DNA from: Symbiodinium natans
Taxonomy: Eukaryota > Sar > Dinophyceae > Suessiales > Symbiodiniaceae
Length of the DNA: 64,000 nt
Direction: 5' to 3'
Assembly: GCA_905221605.1 (NCBI GenBank)
Contig: CAJNDS010000302.1
Coordinates: 522,450-586,449, forward strand
Shown: positions 40,361-51,125 of the stretch, piece by piece
Layout of the letters: each line of letters starts with the position of its first letter
Position numbering within the stretch: position 1 is the stretch's first letter
The notes under the pieces: generated by a model
Databases searched by the model: none
What the model was told of the DNA's origin: nothing
The model's input: the letters and a program-made list of their open reading frames with translations, nothing else
Translations under genes and position numbers: made by a program

Positions 40361-40379
40361 CTTGAGCCAAAATGGCTAC
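40361..40379 (-). other. Dinoflagellate spliced-leader relict (19/19 match)
   Basis: The minus strand reads GTAGCCATTTTGGCTCAAG, identical to the last 19 bases of the 22-base dinoflagellate spliced leader. In these algae it is added by trans-splicing to the 5' end of mRNAs. In genomic DNA at the start of a gene it marks a copy made by reverse transcription of a mature mRNA. Confidence 0.9.
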
Positions 40380-40387
40380 TTGAGCCA
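40379..40387 (-). other. Second, partial spliced-leader end upstream of the first
   Basis: Immediately 5' of the full relict the minus strand reads TGGCTCAAG, the last nine bases of the leader, preceded by ATCAAAA-like sequence that is not leader. Nested leaders are known in retroposed dinoflagellate genes and show repeated cycles. Nine bases is short, so this second copy is less certain. Confidence 0.5.
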
Positions 40388-40391
40388 TTTT

Positions 40392-40947
40392 GAGGGTTTA
40401 GGGTTTAGGGTTTAGGGTTTTAGGGTTTTAGGGTTTTAGGGTTTTAGGGTTTTAGGGTTTTAGGGTTTTAGGGTTTTAGGGTTTTAGGGTTTTAGGGTTT
40501 TAGGGTTTTAGGGTTTTTTTAGGGTTTTAGGGTTTTAGGGTTTTAGGGTTTTTTTAGGGTTTTAGGGTTTTAGGGTTTTAGGGTTTAGGGTTTTAGGGTT
40601 TTAGGGGTTTTTAGGTTTTAGGGTTTAGGGTTTAGGGTTTAGGGTTTAGGGTTTAGGGTTTAGGGTTTAGGGTTTAGGGTTTAGGGTTTAGGGTTTAGGG
40701 TTTAGGGTTTAGGGTTTAGGGTTTAGGGTTTAGGGTTTAGGGTTTAGGGTCCCCGCCCCGCCCGCCTGTGGTTTGGGCCCCCCTGTGGGGTGGTGTGGTT
40801 GGGGTTTGGGTTGAGGGTTGAGGGTTGAGGGTTTAGGGGTTTAGGGTTTAGGGTTTAGGGTTTAGGGTTTAGGGGTTAGGGTTTAGAGTTTAGGGTTTAG
40901 GGTTTAGGGTTTAGGGTTTAGGGTTTAGGGTTTAGGGTTTAGGGTTT
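40392..40947 (+). repeat. Long TTTAGGG array with a TTTTAGGG octamer block
   Basis: From 40392 the array runs TTTAGGG (3 units), then about 220 bp of the octamer TTTTAGGG with T-run expansions, then about 18 perfect TTTAGGG units to 40750. After 80 bp of G/C-rich DNA (with TTGAGGG units) it resumes to 40947. It directly abuts the 5' end of the LINE. Confidence 0.97.
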
Positions 40948-41087
40948 GGGGGGGGGTGGGGCGGGGGGGTGGGGGGTTGGGGGGGGGATTGGGGGGGGGG
41001 GGGGGGGGGGGTACCGACACGGGACACGGAACCATATATACCCTTTAAAGGGATTATGTAGGTACCTCATTCTCTCATTCCCTATTA
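40948..41087. repeat. G-rich tract and R4 half-copy
   Basis: Nearly pure G with a few T/C/A (40948-41012). Then CATATATACCCTTTAAAGGG ... GTACCTCATTCTCTCATTCC, the right half of R4. Confidence 0.75.
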
Positions 41088-41980
41088 AGCACCAGCCAGT
41101 TTTGTAAGGCGAGCTCGAGGAGCGAGCGGCAATCCGCGTTTGATTTTGCAGCGTACGTGCGCAAATCGCCCAGAATCCCAGAAGCCTGAAGCTGCGCTCA
41201 TTGCTCACGCGGAACCATCTACAGCCGAATCCACTGATGTCATACTCTCTTGTGTGCGAGGCTGGAACTTGTCGGAAGAGCCTTTGGCTTCTGCGTTGCG
41301 CCGCGTGCGGACATGACTGGCGCGTGGGCCGTTCATCATTGTGCTGGGGAACTGCAAGGGAAGACCTGCAACTGCAGGGAGCCATGTCCCCTAACTGCTT
41401 GATGATGTACGCATACTTGCAAGTACTTCGCAGGTGGACCATGTTGATTCGGGATAGCCAGCCGTGGCCTTCCCATCTATTTTGAAGAGGTTTTTGACGC
41501 AGAGCTCCGGATCTGGGAAGTGAAAAACGCAAGATCTTTACGCAGCTGCAGTACACATCCATAGCATTCCATGGCCACAATCCTCCAAGACATTGTTTAT
41601 GTCAAAAGGCAGCTGCCACTTTACTTTTGAACCCCTGGCCCTGGCCCTCAGTGACCTCCGCAACCCTTCGAAACACGGTGCCAGGCAACACAAAAGGGCG
41701 GCGCTCAAGCGATGCAGCCGGCGTGCCCCGAAGCTCGCCATCTGCCTGGTTCTCGCCACCCTAAACCCTAAACCCTAAACCCTAAACCTCTACAACCCCG
41801 AAACCTCCAACAAGCTCCGCCGGTTCAGTAGGTTCTGAAATCTGAGGCCCTGAGGCCCCAAGACCCATGACTCTGCATCATGCCGGGCGCCTCTAGGGCT
41901 GAGGATTGTAGGGTCTCAGCATGTCTCAGGCCAGCTGAATCTGAGTGGGTATTTCCTTTTCGCACCCCCATGGGTATTTG
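41088..41980. other. Unique non-coding DNA
   Basis: CCCTAAA units at 41760-41787. Frames on either strand look accidental. Confidence 0.4.
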
Positions 41981-42125
41981 GGGTTGAGGGTTTATAGGGT
42001 TTATAGGGATTTACAGGGTTTTATATTATTTATGGGGCTTATAGGGTTTATAGGGGTTTATAGGGTTTTATAGGGTTTTATAGGGTTTTATAGGGTTTTA
42101 TAGGGTTTATCGGGCTTATAGGGTT
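41981..42125 (+). repeat. TTTATAGGG variant array
   Basis: About a dozen units of GGGTTTATA or GGGTTTTATA, a 9-10-base relative of the telomere-type heptamer. A similar block lies at 62614-62720. Confidence 0.88.
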
Positions 42126-43487
42126 TTTTGAGGGTCCAGGGTTGAGGGTAGATGATGGCGACGCCGATTTAGGGAAGAAAGCTTGGCAAAGGACGAGAGC
42201 TTCTCCCGCGTTTAGGGCTTTTAGCTGCCCAGCACCCATCATGATCAACCCTTTCAGCCGTAGGCACCCCAAAACCCTTGCCTTGAGCAAGAGTGTGCCA
42301 CAGCCATGCTTCTCGGATTGGCTGATGTGACGACTGACGTACTGTGAATACTACGATGACGGTTCTGACGATTGCTGCTATCATTTGCGGTTATTCTCTT
42401 CTACTACTTGTCCTGTTGCCTCTAAGAAGATGCCAGCAGTCCCATCAAGCTGAATCCCAAGGTGCGGAGTTGAGGCTCAGGCCCACGGGCAAAGCCTGAG
42501 ACCGTCTCTAAAAGGGGGGGGGGGGGGGGGGGAGGGAGGGTTGAGGGTTGAGGCGACTTAAGGCTTCGACTCTTACACTCGCGGTTTAGGGTTTACGGTG
42601 TAGACCCGCATTTCAGGAATATGCCTTCAGTTCAGAACTGTGCCCTCAGACTGCAGAAATCCACGCGCAACCATGGCGGCGTGCTGAGAATCTCCATCAT
42701 GCTACTTTAAACCAACAGACGCAGCAGAATGAAATCCTAAAGCATGGAGAGGGGGTAACCTCATCACCATAAACCATGAAAAGCAACCGAAAAACCATTG
42801 AACATCATAATTACGGTACTAACAATCAACCATAATAAGAACCATTGAATCGGAATGAAGTAAGTGATTAAGAGAATGAACTGGACAACGAGAAGCAATA
42901 GCAGTGATCCGACAGTGATGCGAACACCATACGAGCAATAACAAAACTCGTAGTGAGGGTCTTTATTCTTCCACACATCAGGGGTGCGGTGACCCCTAAG
43001 TTTGCATAAACCCTAAAACAGTCACAGCCCCAGCAGGGAGCTCAGGAATTGCTGCCATGTTGCTGGATCCACCTTGAACTGTATCAGCCTGGGAGTCAGT
43101 TAATCAGTTGGCATTCTTAGCTCCGCCAGGTATACCAGCATCCGAAATTCGACCCTTCCACACACGCACGCTCTTCTACAGCACGCTATCTGCCCACGAC
43201 CACCCTTGTCGCTTGATGCTTAAGAGGAAAAAGCAGGTCGTGCTCTCACCACTTTTTGTTGAAGGTCCGCACCCCAAAACCCGAAACACCCTAAACCCTA
43301 AACCCCCTAATCTCTAAACCCCAAACCCCAAATAAACCCTAAACCCTAAGCCCTAAACCCTCAACCGCACTCTCGCGCGCCCAGCCACCGGGGTTGGCTC
43401 TGCAGGGCGGGAGCCAAAGGCCAGGCCAGGAGGCCCTCAGTCCGCGACAGCTCCAGGCCCACCTGACGTCTGGTTTTGCTGGGGTTT
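42126..43487. other. Non-coding DNA; an AT-richer segment with a hydrophobic frame
   Basis: A G-run lies at 42513-42531. The segment 42725-42980 is AT-richer than its surroundings; its minus strand has a 70-codon frame (42764-42976) with two strongly hydrophobic stretches (SLLLLLVVQFILLITYF), but it starts with GTG and lacks relatives I know. CCCTAAA remnants at 43290-43370. Confidence 0.35.
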
Positions 43488-43627
43488 ATGTATACACACA
43501 TATGTATATATGTATACATGTATATGTAGAATTTTTTGTCGCCTGTCATAATATATACATATATATTTTTCATACATATATATATATATACTGACATATA
43601 TATGTATATGTATATATATATATATCA
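43488..43627. repeat. TATA/TACA microsatellite
   Basis: Alternating TATATG and TACATA repeats, largely self-complementary. Confidence 0.92.
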
Positions 43628-43659
43628 TGTAGAATATGCAACGTATAGTAAGAGCGTCC

Positions 43660-43795
43660 TCCCCCCACCCCCCCCTACACCCCCACCCCCCCCTACACCC
43701 CCGCCCCACCCCCCCTACACCCCCGCCCCACCCCCCACTACACCCCCCCCCCCCCCCCCCCCGCGGCCCCCCCCCCCCACCCCCCCCACCCGCCA
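43660..43795. repeat. C-rich tandem repeat (CCCCACCCCCCCTACAC)n
   Basis: Four or five units of about 22 bp, then a nearly pure C-run. Frames through it are Pro-rich or Gly-rich artefacts. Confidence 0.9.
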
Positions 43796-44289
43796 AAATT
43801 GTTCTCCTCGGGTTTAGAGTTTAGGGTTTTGGGGGGATGGGGGGGGGAGGGGATACCGCTGGATATGAAATGTTATTCACTGTTTTTTCTTGGTATTGTG
43901 TTGCGGCTGCGGCCCTGATCCGAACCGGAAGCCTACATACACCCACCCTTAACCCTAAATCTGCCACCTTCCGGGTGGTAGGCTCATTTAGCTCAGAGCT
44001 TGGTGGACTGACCCACTCACAATCGAAATTTCAGCTTTGATGTTTGCTTGGCGGGGTCGCGTTCTCGATTTGGACTTTGTCAGGGCAGCGGATAACTTCT
44101 AGTTCGGACTTTAGCCTCTAAATCCTGCCTCTGGCACGCTCAGCAAGTAATCAAAACGGAACGTTTGTGGCAAATGGAAAGAAAGACACCGTACGCAGAA
44201 CTGAAAAGGCATGCGCTGAAGATACATGCAAAGATAAGCCTGACGAAGCTCGCGATATGCATCATACGGCCATGAGTAGCACTCTCGTT
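43796..44289. other. Unique non-coding DNA
   Basis: No gene or repeat family recognised. Confidence 0.4.
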
Positions 44290-44392
44290 ATGGGGGTTTA
44301 CGAAAATAGGGGACCCTAAAATAGACCCCCGAATAGTAGGATCCCCTTACAACAGTGACCCCCATAAGGTACCCCTAATATCGCAAACCCCC
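44290..44392 (+). repeat. Repeat family R1, copy 3
   Basis: GGGGGTTTACGAAAATAGGG ... ATAGTAGGATCCCCTTACAA ... AAGGTACCCCTAATATCGCA; nearly identical in layout to copy 1 at 13561. Confidence 0.82.
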
Positions 44393-44398
44393 GTATTG

Positions 44399-44535
44399 CA
44401 CATCACCACCGTCCCGGAGATCAAAACCTAAACCCTAAACCCTAAACCCTAAACCCTAAACCCTAAACCTTAAACCCTAAACCCTAAACCCTAAACCCTA
44501 AACCCCACATCACCATCGTCCCCCGGAGATCCAAA
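44399..44535 (-). repeat. CCCTAAA tract bounded by 26-bp direct repeats
   Basis: CACATCACCACCGTCCCGGA (44399) and CACATCACCATCGTCCCCCG (44508), both followed by GAGATC(C)AAAA, flank about eleven CCCTAAA units (44427-44504). The duplication looks like a filled-in staggered break. Confidence 0.8.
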
Positions 44536-47153
44536 AAAGGGCCGGGCCTTTAGCTCCAGCTCCTGCTGAGGGTAGCGCAGCCCGTAAGGGAAGTCCTGGC
44601 GACTGTAAGACATAGGGTTTAGGGTAGGGTTTAGGGTTTAGAGTTTAGGGGTTAATCGCTCACACTCGGACTTTAGGGTTTGGGGTTTGGGGTTTAGGGT
44701 TTAATCGCTCACACTCGGACAAGCCAGGTTTAGGGTTTAGGGTTTAGGGTTTAGGGGGGGGAGGGGGGGGGAGGAGGAGCAACTGTAAGGCAAGAGTATA
44801 CCCTGAGGCTCCAAGAACTCTTGTTTAAGGGCCTGATGACATAGGGTTTCTGGGCTGTTTTGAGCCTAAGGGGTAGGATTTAGCATGCCCTGGGAAAGGT
44901 GAATAGGTTAGGGATAACGGCGATAGTTGGAGCTGAGCTTGAATGCAAACGAGCTCCCCAAGCCCGCAGGGTAAAATAAAAAAAAAAAAAAGCTTGCGTG
45001 CTGCAGGATGGGATGTTCAGGCTTGTCCGGCTCCTGTCGATTCGCCGCTTTGTCAAGGACGCTGCAGTCTGCGCCCATGGTTCCTGGAGCACAAACCTGG
45101 TCGGCTGGGGCACGCGCCTAGCACCAAAGCCCGACTCCAACGAATGTAGTCATGATGAAGCCCTGAAACCGGGCTTCATGCCTACAGTATCAACCACCGG
45201 CGATGTTAGTTCTCCACCGAGTCACACAACGGCCATGGCGGTGCCTTGGACAGGAACAGGATTACTTGTTGAGGAACAACAGGATTACTTGTTGAGGAAC
45301 AAGGTCAAGCCCAACGGCTACAAGAGGTTCTTGTCTTAGGATCGGCATTGACGGCTCGCCGGCTAGTGAACTGGAGTCAGAGACCTCCGTGGCGTAAGAC
45401 GAGCGTAAGACAGACTTTGAAGCCAGGTGCTCGCATGTTGATGTTGCCAAGATTAGCTTGAACATTGATGGGCGTCCCGGAAAGACCCCAGAATGCTGTC
45501 ATCCTCATTCACGGAAATGTCAAGACATGCTCAGGCCAGGAAACGTACCAGGGAAGTGACATTCAGCTCCTTCTCTGGGGCCCTCTGCCCCCGTCTGCCC
45601 ACAGATGGTAGCATAGCGTGGACACAGGATGTAACCTCCGGGCTCCGCGCTTTTGCCGCAACCCCGTAACCACTATAATTAACAGCACTGCGCTGAACTG
45701 CCGCAAACGCTCACGGCGAAAGCTCGCTGATTCGTAGGGATTCGTAGGGGCAATTCAGAATGGTGCATGAAGGAGTGTGCGACGTGGTATTCTAGTCAGA
45801 CAACGACCAAAAGCAGTGGTTCAAAAGCAGGCGCTGAGGCAGTAGGGCCTGCAAACTGGCCGAAAACACTCTTCCTGACGCCAGTCCTTAATTGTTCACA
45901 ATCTCTCCTCTCACCAGGAAGTTTTAGTCAGATGGTTCAGATAATTGTCCGGATTGCAGAAGGGTGTTACAAAGTCTTGGTTAGGCGCAATCCATGAATC
46001 GGTCATGTTCACCCCCAAATCCGGCCAGGACCCCCAGCCTCCCGGAACCCTGTTGGCCCACACTTAAATGGCTCCGTAAGGCAACCCCCTCGCTTCTGGG
46101 GTCTGAGAGCCCAACGCTTGCTCAAGAATCTGTTTCGATGTCTTCTTCAACTGGGCACGGGCAGTGCCACTTCTGGCCACGCACACCCGGAAGCCCTATC
46201 AACATCGCCGGTGCCACTGCCCTGGCGGCAGCACGCCGTTGCCTGTTACATCTAGACCTGGCATTGAAAGATTTCGGGCTACATGAGTGGCTGTCCAAAT
46301 TATGACCCTTTTTGGGGTACCCTAAACATGAGGCGCCGTATGATAATAGGGACCCAACAACGGACCATCATTTTGACAACCACCCACATGATCTTGACAC
46401 GCACCGCCTATCCCAGGTCCTCCACCCTATGCTGGGCTATGGGCTGAAGGCACCATGGCCAGAACACATCACATCGCCTTTACAAGCTCCAGGCTGTCTT
46501 AAGCTTGCGTGTCAAGCCACAAGTAGAAACGGAAACGCTTCCAGTGACCCACCGGTTGGCCGATTAAGTCGGGCTTCCACGGCCTTCTAACTTTAAGTCA
46601 AAGCTCCGCCGTGCGAGCCTTGCAAAGCCCTAACTCTTCGCCGTCCCAGTCTCAGAACGCTCTGACGTCACTGTAGTATGGAGAGTTTGGCTCTGACAAC
46701 GGATCTTGCCATGTTCATGATTGCTCACGATTGTTGATGCTCTTTTCGCGCTCCTCCAAAGATGGTCGATGTATCTATATATTTATATATATATATATAC
46801 ATAATATGAATTATATATATATATATGCATAGGTGCGCAAGAAAGACGGCCACATGGTTTCGTATCGAATCTGCTTTCATCATTGCCCGCAGCTCGTCTG
46901 GTTTTCCACCCCACCCACAGCAGCTAATGCTGTCTTCGCCGTGCTGGAACCAAGTCTCTCCTCCTTTCCGCAGAGGACGAAGTTGTTATCGCTGATCCTT
47001 TCACAAAACGCTTGGAAGAACTTTGTTGGGTGGTTCCGCCGACCATACAAGTTGTGTAGAAACTAGGCAAAGGTGGTATCTGGATGTCATCCACAACGCC
47101 GGACCGAAAACGCCTTGATTTCTGCATGTCTACACCTTGACTTAGTGACTTAG
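44536..47153. other. Non-coding DNA with a locally duplicated block
   Basis: ATCGCTCACACTCGGAC occurs at 44654 and 44704 between TTTAGGG units, and again at 63871. A 24-bp unit (ACAGGATTACTTGTTGAGGA) is tandemly duplicated at 45257-45303. A TA microsatellite lies at 46772-46828. No gene recognised. Confidence 0.45.
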
Positions 47154-47242
47154 TTGTCCAGTACCCTTGGTGAACTAAAGGTTAACCTTTGGGATTCTAA
47201 GGGGATTCTAGTACCCCAAAAAGGTTGAAGGTTCCCTACTCT
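47154..47242 (+). repeat. Repeat family R2, copy 2
   Basis: TTGTCCAGTACCCTTGGTGA ... AAAGGTTAACCTTTGGGATT ... CCCCAAAAAGGTTGAAGGTT; aligns with 2801 along its whole length. Confidence 0.78.
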
Positions 47243-49710
47243 ACAGCTAAGCTGAAGCCCCAAACCCAAGCAAGTTCTCCGACCTAAAATAGCCAGTCCT
47301 GATCCGCACGGCATCCTCCAGGCAGAAAACGTCACGGCAAGTCCCCTGCGGCTCCTCTGGCGGCACGAAGCCTTGCATGCGATCGACACCGCCCGCAGCT
47401 TCAGCTTCATGCAGGTCGACGTGGCCCCAATCACATCACCCTACTCCCCTCTGTCAGAATACTCAACTCACCAAACTAGTACACCTACAAGGTTGCTGTA
47501 GCCTCCCATCGGCCCAGGCGGCCTGACTTGGTGGCCGTAGACAACACACATCGAGACGCAGGGCCGTGGGATTCACCAAAGCCTGGCTGGCAGGGGAGGG
47601 GGGAAGAGCGGAAAGGTTTGCAGCTATTGCGGCTAGAGCCGATACAAGGCCAGGTCCCACTTATGCAAAAGGACCGCGTGAGATATGATGGGGGTTTGCG
47701 AAAACAGGGGCGGCTGGAGCCGTTTCGAAGGCCATCATTGCCAGTGTTGCCATGGAAGAATCTGGAAACGAGCGCAAGTGCTGTCTGGTGTATGTCATAT
47801 GCTTGCAGTCAACTCATCAACCAACAACACAGGGCCCACTCCTGAGAACGCCCGAGAAGCGTTGCGAGGTTCGGTCGCTGTACACCCCTCCACTTGCGCA
47901 GAAGGTCGGCTGTCCAGAAGACCAGAAAGGCTCCACAGTCGGGCAGTAGCCAACCTCAGATGTGACGTGAACCGAATGCAGGATCGACGACCCACCTCCC
48001 TGCGCAGCTGTTGAATTCAGACTTGGCAGCGTAGGCCGCAATGCCACCCAGCCTCAGGGTCCCGGTCAAGCCACTGTCTCGGCACTGGGAAGATGCAAGT
48101 GCTGCTGTTAGAGTTTGTTCCTCACCCAGCACTCGAACCCAGCACTCGAACCCTCGGGTGCCGCCTGGGATTGTCGAAGTGCCGATATCTGGCAGGCAGG
48201 CTGTCGCGATGCAGGCAGTTGGTGCAAGCTCCCAGGGACAAGTGGTCATGGGAACAGCCGACAGTTCCTGCAGGGCTCAGAAGGATAGCTGACCATTAGC
48301 TGGAGATCCCCCAGACTTTCAGCTAAGGCGATAGGCCCCCTGCAACGCATCCCCCCAAAACATAGCTCCTGCATTCGGATGCGAGCAGTCTCCCTGGCTC
48401 TCTGTGCAGAAGGTATCCGGGAAAGCACTTTGGCTGTCCTCAGTCCCAGAAATAGCGGTTGCTTTGAGTGCAAGCTGCAAGCTCCTGAAAGCTGACAGAG
48501 GGGTGTGGACCGCAATGATTACTTGAAGCGCGCCCTTGCAATCCGCGAGAGCGGCGCGCGCGGATTGTAGCCGAGGTGCGATGATGCAACTTTGTTGCAG
48601 GAAGCCTGAGCTGTGACGACCCGGCGCTACCACAAGAGGGTCTCATGGCCACCGCACACCCTGCTGACCTGGAACCCTACCGGAGATCTAGACTTTGTTC
48701 ACCCCACCCTGTCCCTGGTGTCATAATGTGTCAAGTTATGTAAGCTGTGCAAATGCTAGGAAAACGCCTTTTCTGGAGCAGCGCACGAGGAAGACAGCAA
48801 AGCGACAGAGACCCCAGATGTGCGAGCGTGATCCAGAAGGGGGCCCCGAGGCTGCAGAATGATGCTTTCGCTCGCCAAGTGGCCGCAGCCTTTCCCTCGG
48901 CCGAAGACAAAGTGCCCGGCTGCACTGTCGCCATCTGAGACAGAGAACGTGCTTCATGTCTTGTCGTACTAAAACCCCTGAGAATCAAGTCCAAATGACT
49001 TCAAGGCAAGTCAGTGACCTCAACACCCATCTGCCACCCACCTTGCTCCTCCCGGGTTAATCCTTGTTGTGAACTTCGACCAGCAAGGGTAAAGGCATTG
49101 TGGTCTCGTGCAGGCCTGATGCAACCAGCCCCCCGAGAACCCGGTACCAGCCGCTGTCCTCTGGCAACGACAGGGTTGGGCTCGGGGGTGGGAAGGGTCC
49201 TCTCCTCATGGTCAACAAGTCTTTCTCGAAGCCAGAAAAGACACCCAAGCCCAGGTGAATGATGCTGTGCAGTTGCGGCTGCTTGCACAGAATGTTGTGC
49301 AGAGGAGAGTAAAGTACCGGGTGTCGACCCTAATCCCAATCCACCCCCCCCCCCCAGTCCCTAAACTCTCTGAAGCACAAACCCACTCTCATCATGATGA
49401 ACGGGACGCTCCTCCATCAGCGCCAGCGTCATGTCTGAGATGCGGGGCATGGCGCTGCTCTCCGCAGCCATCACCTCGGAAGGAGGCAGGGAATCTGAGC
49501 TTTTTTTGGGTTCCGCCCTCCCAGTCGATCTGGATTCCTCTGTTGACAACGGTAGGGTTTAGGGTTTAGGGTAACGGTATAGGGTTTAGGGTTTAGGGCG
49601 GCTTCAATCCTTTGCATGTGACAATGCTCTCTCTCACACACACAAGACACCTCCCGTTTTTTCCGATTCACACCCAGAAGGCATGGCCGAGGGGTGCTCC
49701 CCATGGGCAA
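47243..49710. other. Unique GC-rich DNA, no gene recognised
   Basis: The longest stretch outside the LINE with few telomere-type islands (only 49553-49598). Many overlapping frames occur on both strands; none shows a domain, a consistent splice structure or an obviously preferred frame. A C12 run lies at 49344-49355. Confidence 0.4.
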
Positions 49711-49899
49711 ATGGGGCTTTACGAAAAAAGGGGACCCCCTAAGATAGACCCGAAAGAGTGGGCTCCCCGTATAATAAGGACCCGAAAAAGGTACCCCAAA
49801 ACCCTAACCCTAAAGCCCCCAAATAGTAGATTCCCTTAAAATAAGGATTTCAGAAACCCCCAAATAGCAGATTCCCTTAAAATTAAGGATTTCAGAAAA
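49711..49899 (+). repeat. Repeat family R1, copy 4, followed by a 43-bp tandem duplication
   Basis: GGGGCTTTACGAAAAAAGGG ... GGTACCCCAAAACCC is R1. At 49813-49899 the unit CCCCCAAATAGTAGATTCCC ... AAGGATTTCAGAAA occurs twice in tandem. Confidence 0.75.
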
Positions 49900-50801
49900 C
49901 CCCCGGCCTCCGTGTGCATGATTCGCGCGTCCCAGTGGGAAAATGCGGAGCCATCACCGCCCTGCTCTTCCAGAGCTACTCCTTAGATAGGGCCGCTGTT
50001 GAAACGAGCGTTCACTCCTGAACCTTTGTTGCTCTAAACCATTTTGGGACCCAGACTCTGCACGTCAGCTGGCCTAAACCCTAAACCCTAAACCCTAAAC
50101 CCTAAACCCTAAACCCTAAACCCAAAACCCTAAACCCTAACCTTGGTCCGGAGTTAGAGACCCTAAACCCTAAACCCTGAGGCCTAAATCCCGGCCTTGT
50201 CTGCAAGAATCCCGAGGTTTGGAAGAGTCGAGTTCTCAAGCGATCTGATCAAGCAACTTGCCAACGCCCCCCCCGCCCCCCCCCAAAAAAAAGGCCTAAC
50301 GTGACCCAGGGGCCCTCAGAACCGTTGAAAATCCCTTTCAACTGCAGGCGTAAACTTTTAGAAGTACAGGGCTTCATACCCCACCCCCCCTCCCTGAACC
50401 CTAAACCCTAAACCCTAAGATGCTGAACCGCGGAGCCTTCCAGTGAAGTGCAGCCAAAGTGGTGTCGTGCAGCCTGCCTGAGCTCTACTACTCCCCTTAG
50501 GGAAGAATTGCTACTACAATAATATTCCCTTGGGTTTTCTACAAAATAATTCCTAAGGGGGGCTATAACGGTAGTCCTCTAAATTAAAGTTACCCTTTTG
50601 GTCCCTTGCTAAGGGGTGCCACCTTATCGTGGGCACCCAAAGAGGAGCCATGTTTTAATAGTCTCAGGGTTAGAAAGAAGGTTTTTTTGCCCTAAGCCCT
50701 AAACCCTAAACCCTAAACCCTAAACCCTAAACCCTAAACCCTAAACGGGGGATGCCGGTCTAGGAGGCTAGGGGCGTATAGGGGCTTAGGGCTTCAGGTT
50801 G
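49900..50801. other. Non-coding DNA with CCCTAAA tracts
   Basis: CCCTAAA tracts at 50075-50145 and 50696-50746; a C-run then A-run at 50267-50292. The stretch 50592-50650 is a weak foldback (GTTACCCTTTTGGTCCC ... GGGCACCCAAAGAGGAGCC). Confidence 0.55.
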
Positions 50802-50945
50802 GGATGTTCCCCCTTATACTACCATTCCTTAAACTGGACTAGGGTTTAGGGTTTAGGGTCCCAAAATACTATCAGTCCTTAATAGGGATTATAATAGGGG
50901 GTACTATAATCCCCATGAAGGACTGCTAGAATAAGGGGGAACATC
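50802..50945. repeat. Foldback repeat family R3, copy 1, interrupted by TTTAGGG
   Basis: GATGTTCCCCCTTATACTA ... AGAATAAGGGGGAACATC; the ends are inverted repeats. In the left arm, three TTTAGGG units (50839-50860) have been inserted, after which the arm's sequence (CTATCAGTCCTTAATAGGGA) resumes. Confidence 0.8.
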
Positions 50946-51029
50946 GCAAGCTTCGGGAGGCTTCCGGCTTTGGTGAAAGGGCATTGCGGAACCTGCCTTT
51001 CCAGCTCCTTTCGTAAGAGGCTGCTTGGT

Positions 51030-51125
51030 ACGTTCCCCCTTATACTAACTAACAGTCCTCAATAGAGATTATAGTACCTCCTAGTATTATCCGTATTAAG
51101 GACTGTTAGTACAAGGGGAACATCC
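51030..51125. repeat. Foldback repeat family R3, copy 2 (intact)
   Basis: 96 bp with inverted ends ACGTTCCCCCTTATACTAAC and GTTAGTACAAGGGGAACATC. A miniature inverted-repeat element without coding capacity. Confidence 0.82.

Larger units (their letters stand above)
29047..40392 (-). mobile_element. Five-ORF non-LTR retrotransposon (LINE) flanked by TTTAGGG repeats
   Basis: About 11.3 kb on the minus strand, free of the telomere-type islands that litter the rest of the window. In sense order: spliced-leader relict, 142-bp 5'UTR, ORF1, one in-frame TGA, ORF2 with APE endonuclease, reverse transcriptase and RNase H, then ORF3, ORF4 (2OG/Fe dioxygenase fold), ORF5 and a repeat-bearing 3' region ending in A8 at 29054-29047. 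All five frames are open and every catalytic motif is intact, so the copy looks young. Both ends join telomere-type repeats in the same orientation (sense strand CCCTAAA). The 5' end is well defined by the leader; the 3' end is provisional, because A8 could in part be repeat sequence. I cannot exclude that ORF3-5 form a separate co-resident unit. Confidence 0.85.

Noticed and set aside
42764-42976. Hydrophobic 70-codon frame as a membrane protein gene
   Set aside because: No ATG start, biased composition from an AT-rich segment, and no relatives I can name.
43437-43824. Gly-rich and Pro-rich frames
   Set aside because: Translations of the C-rich tandem repeat and TA microsatellite.
20342-44868. 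Further spliced-leader relicts (TTTTGAGCC words at 20342 and 44859)
   Set aside because: Only 8-9 bases match and the leader's GGCTCAAG end is not intact.
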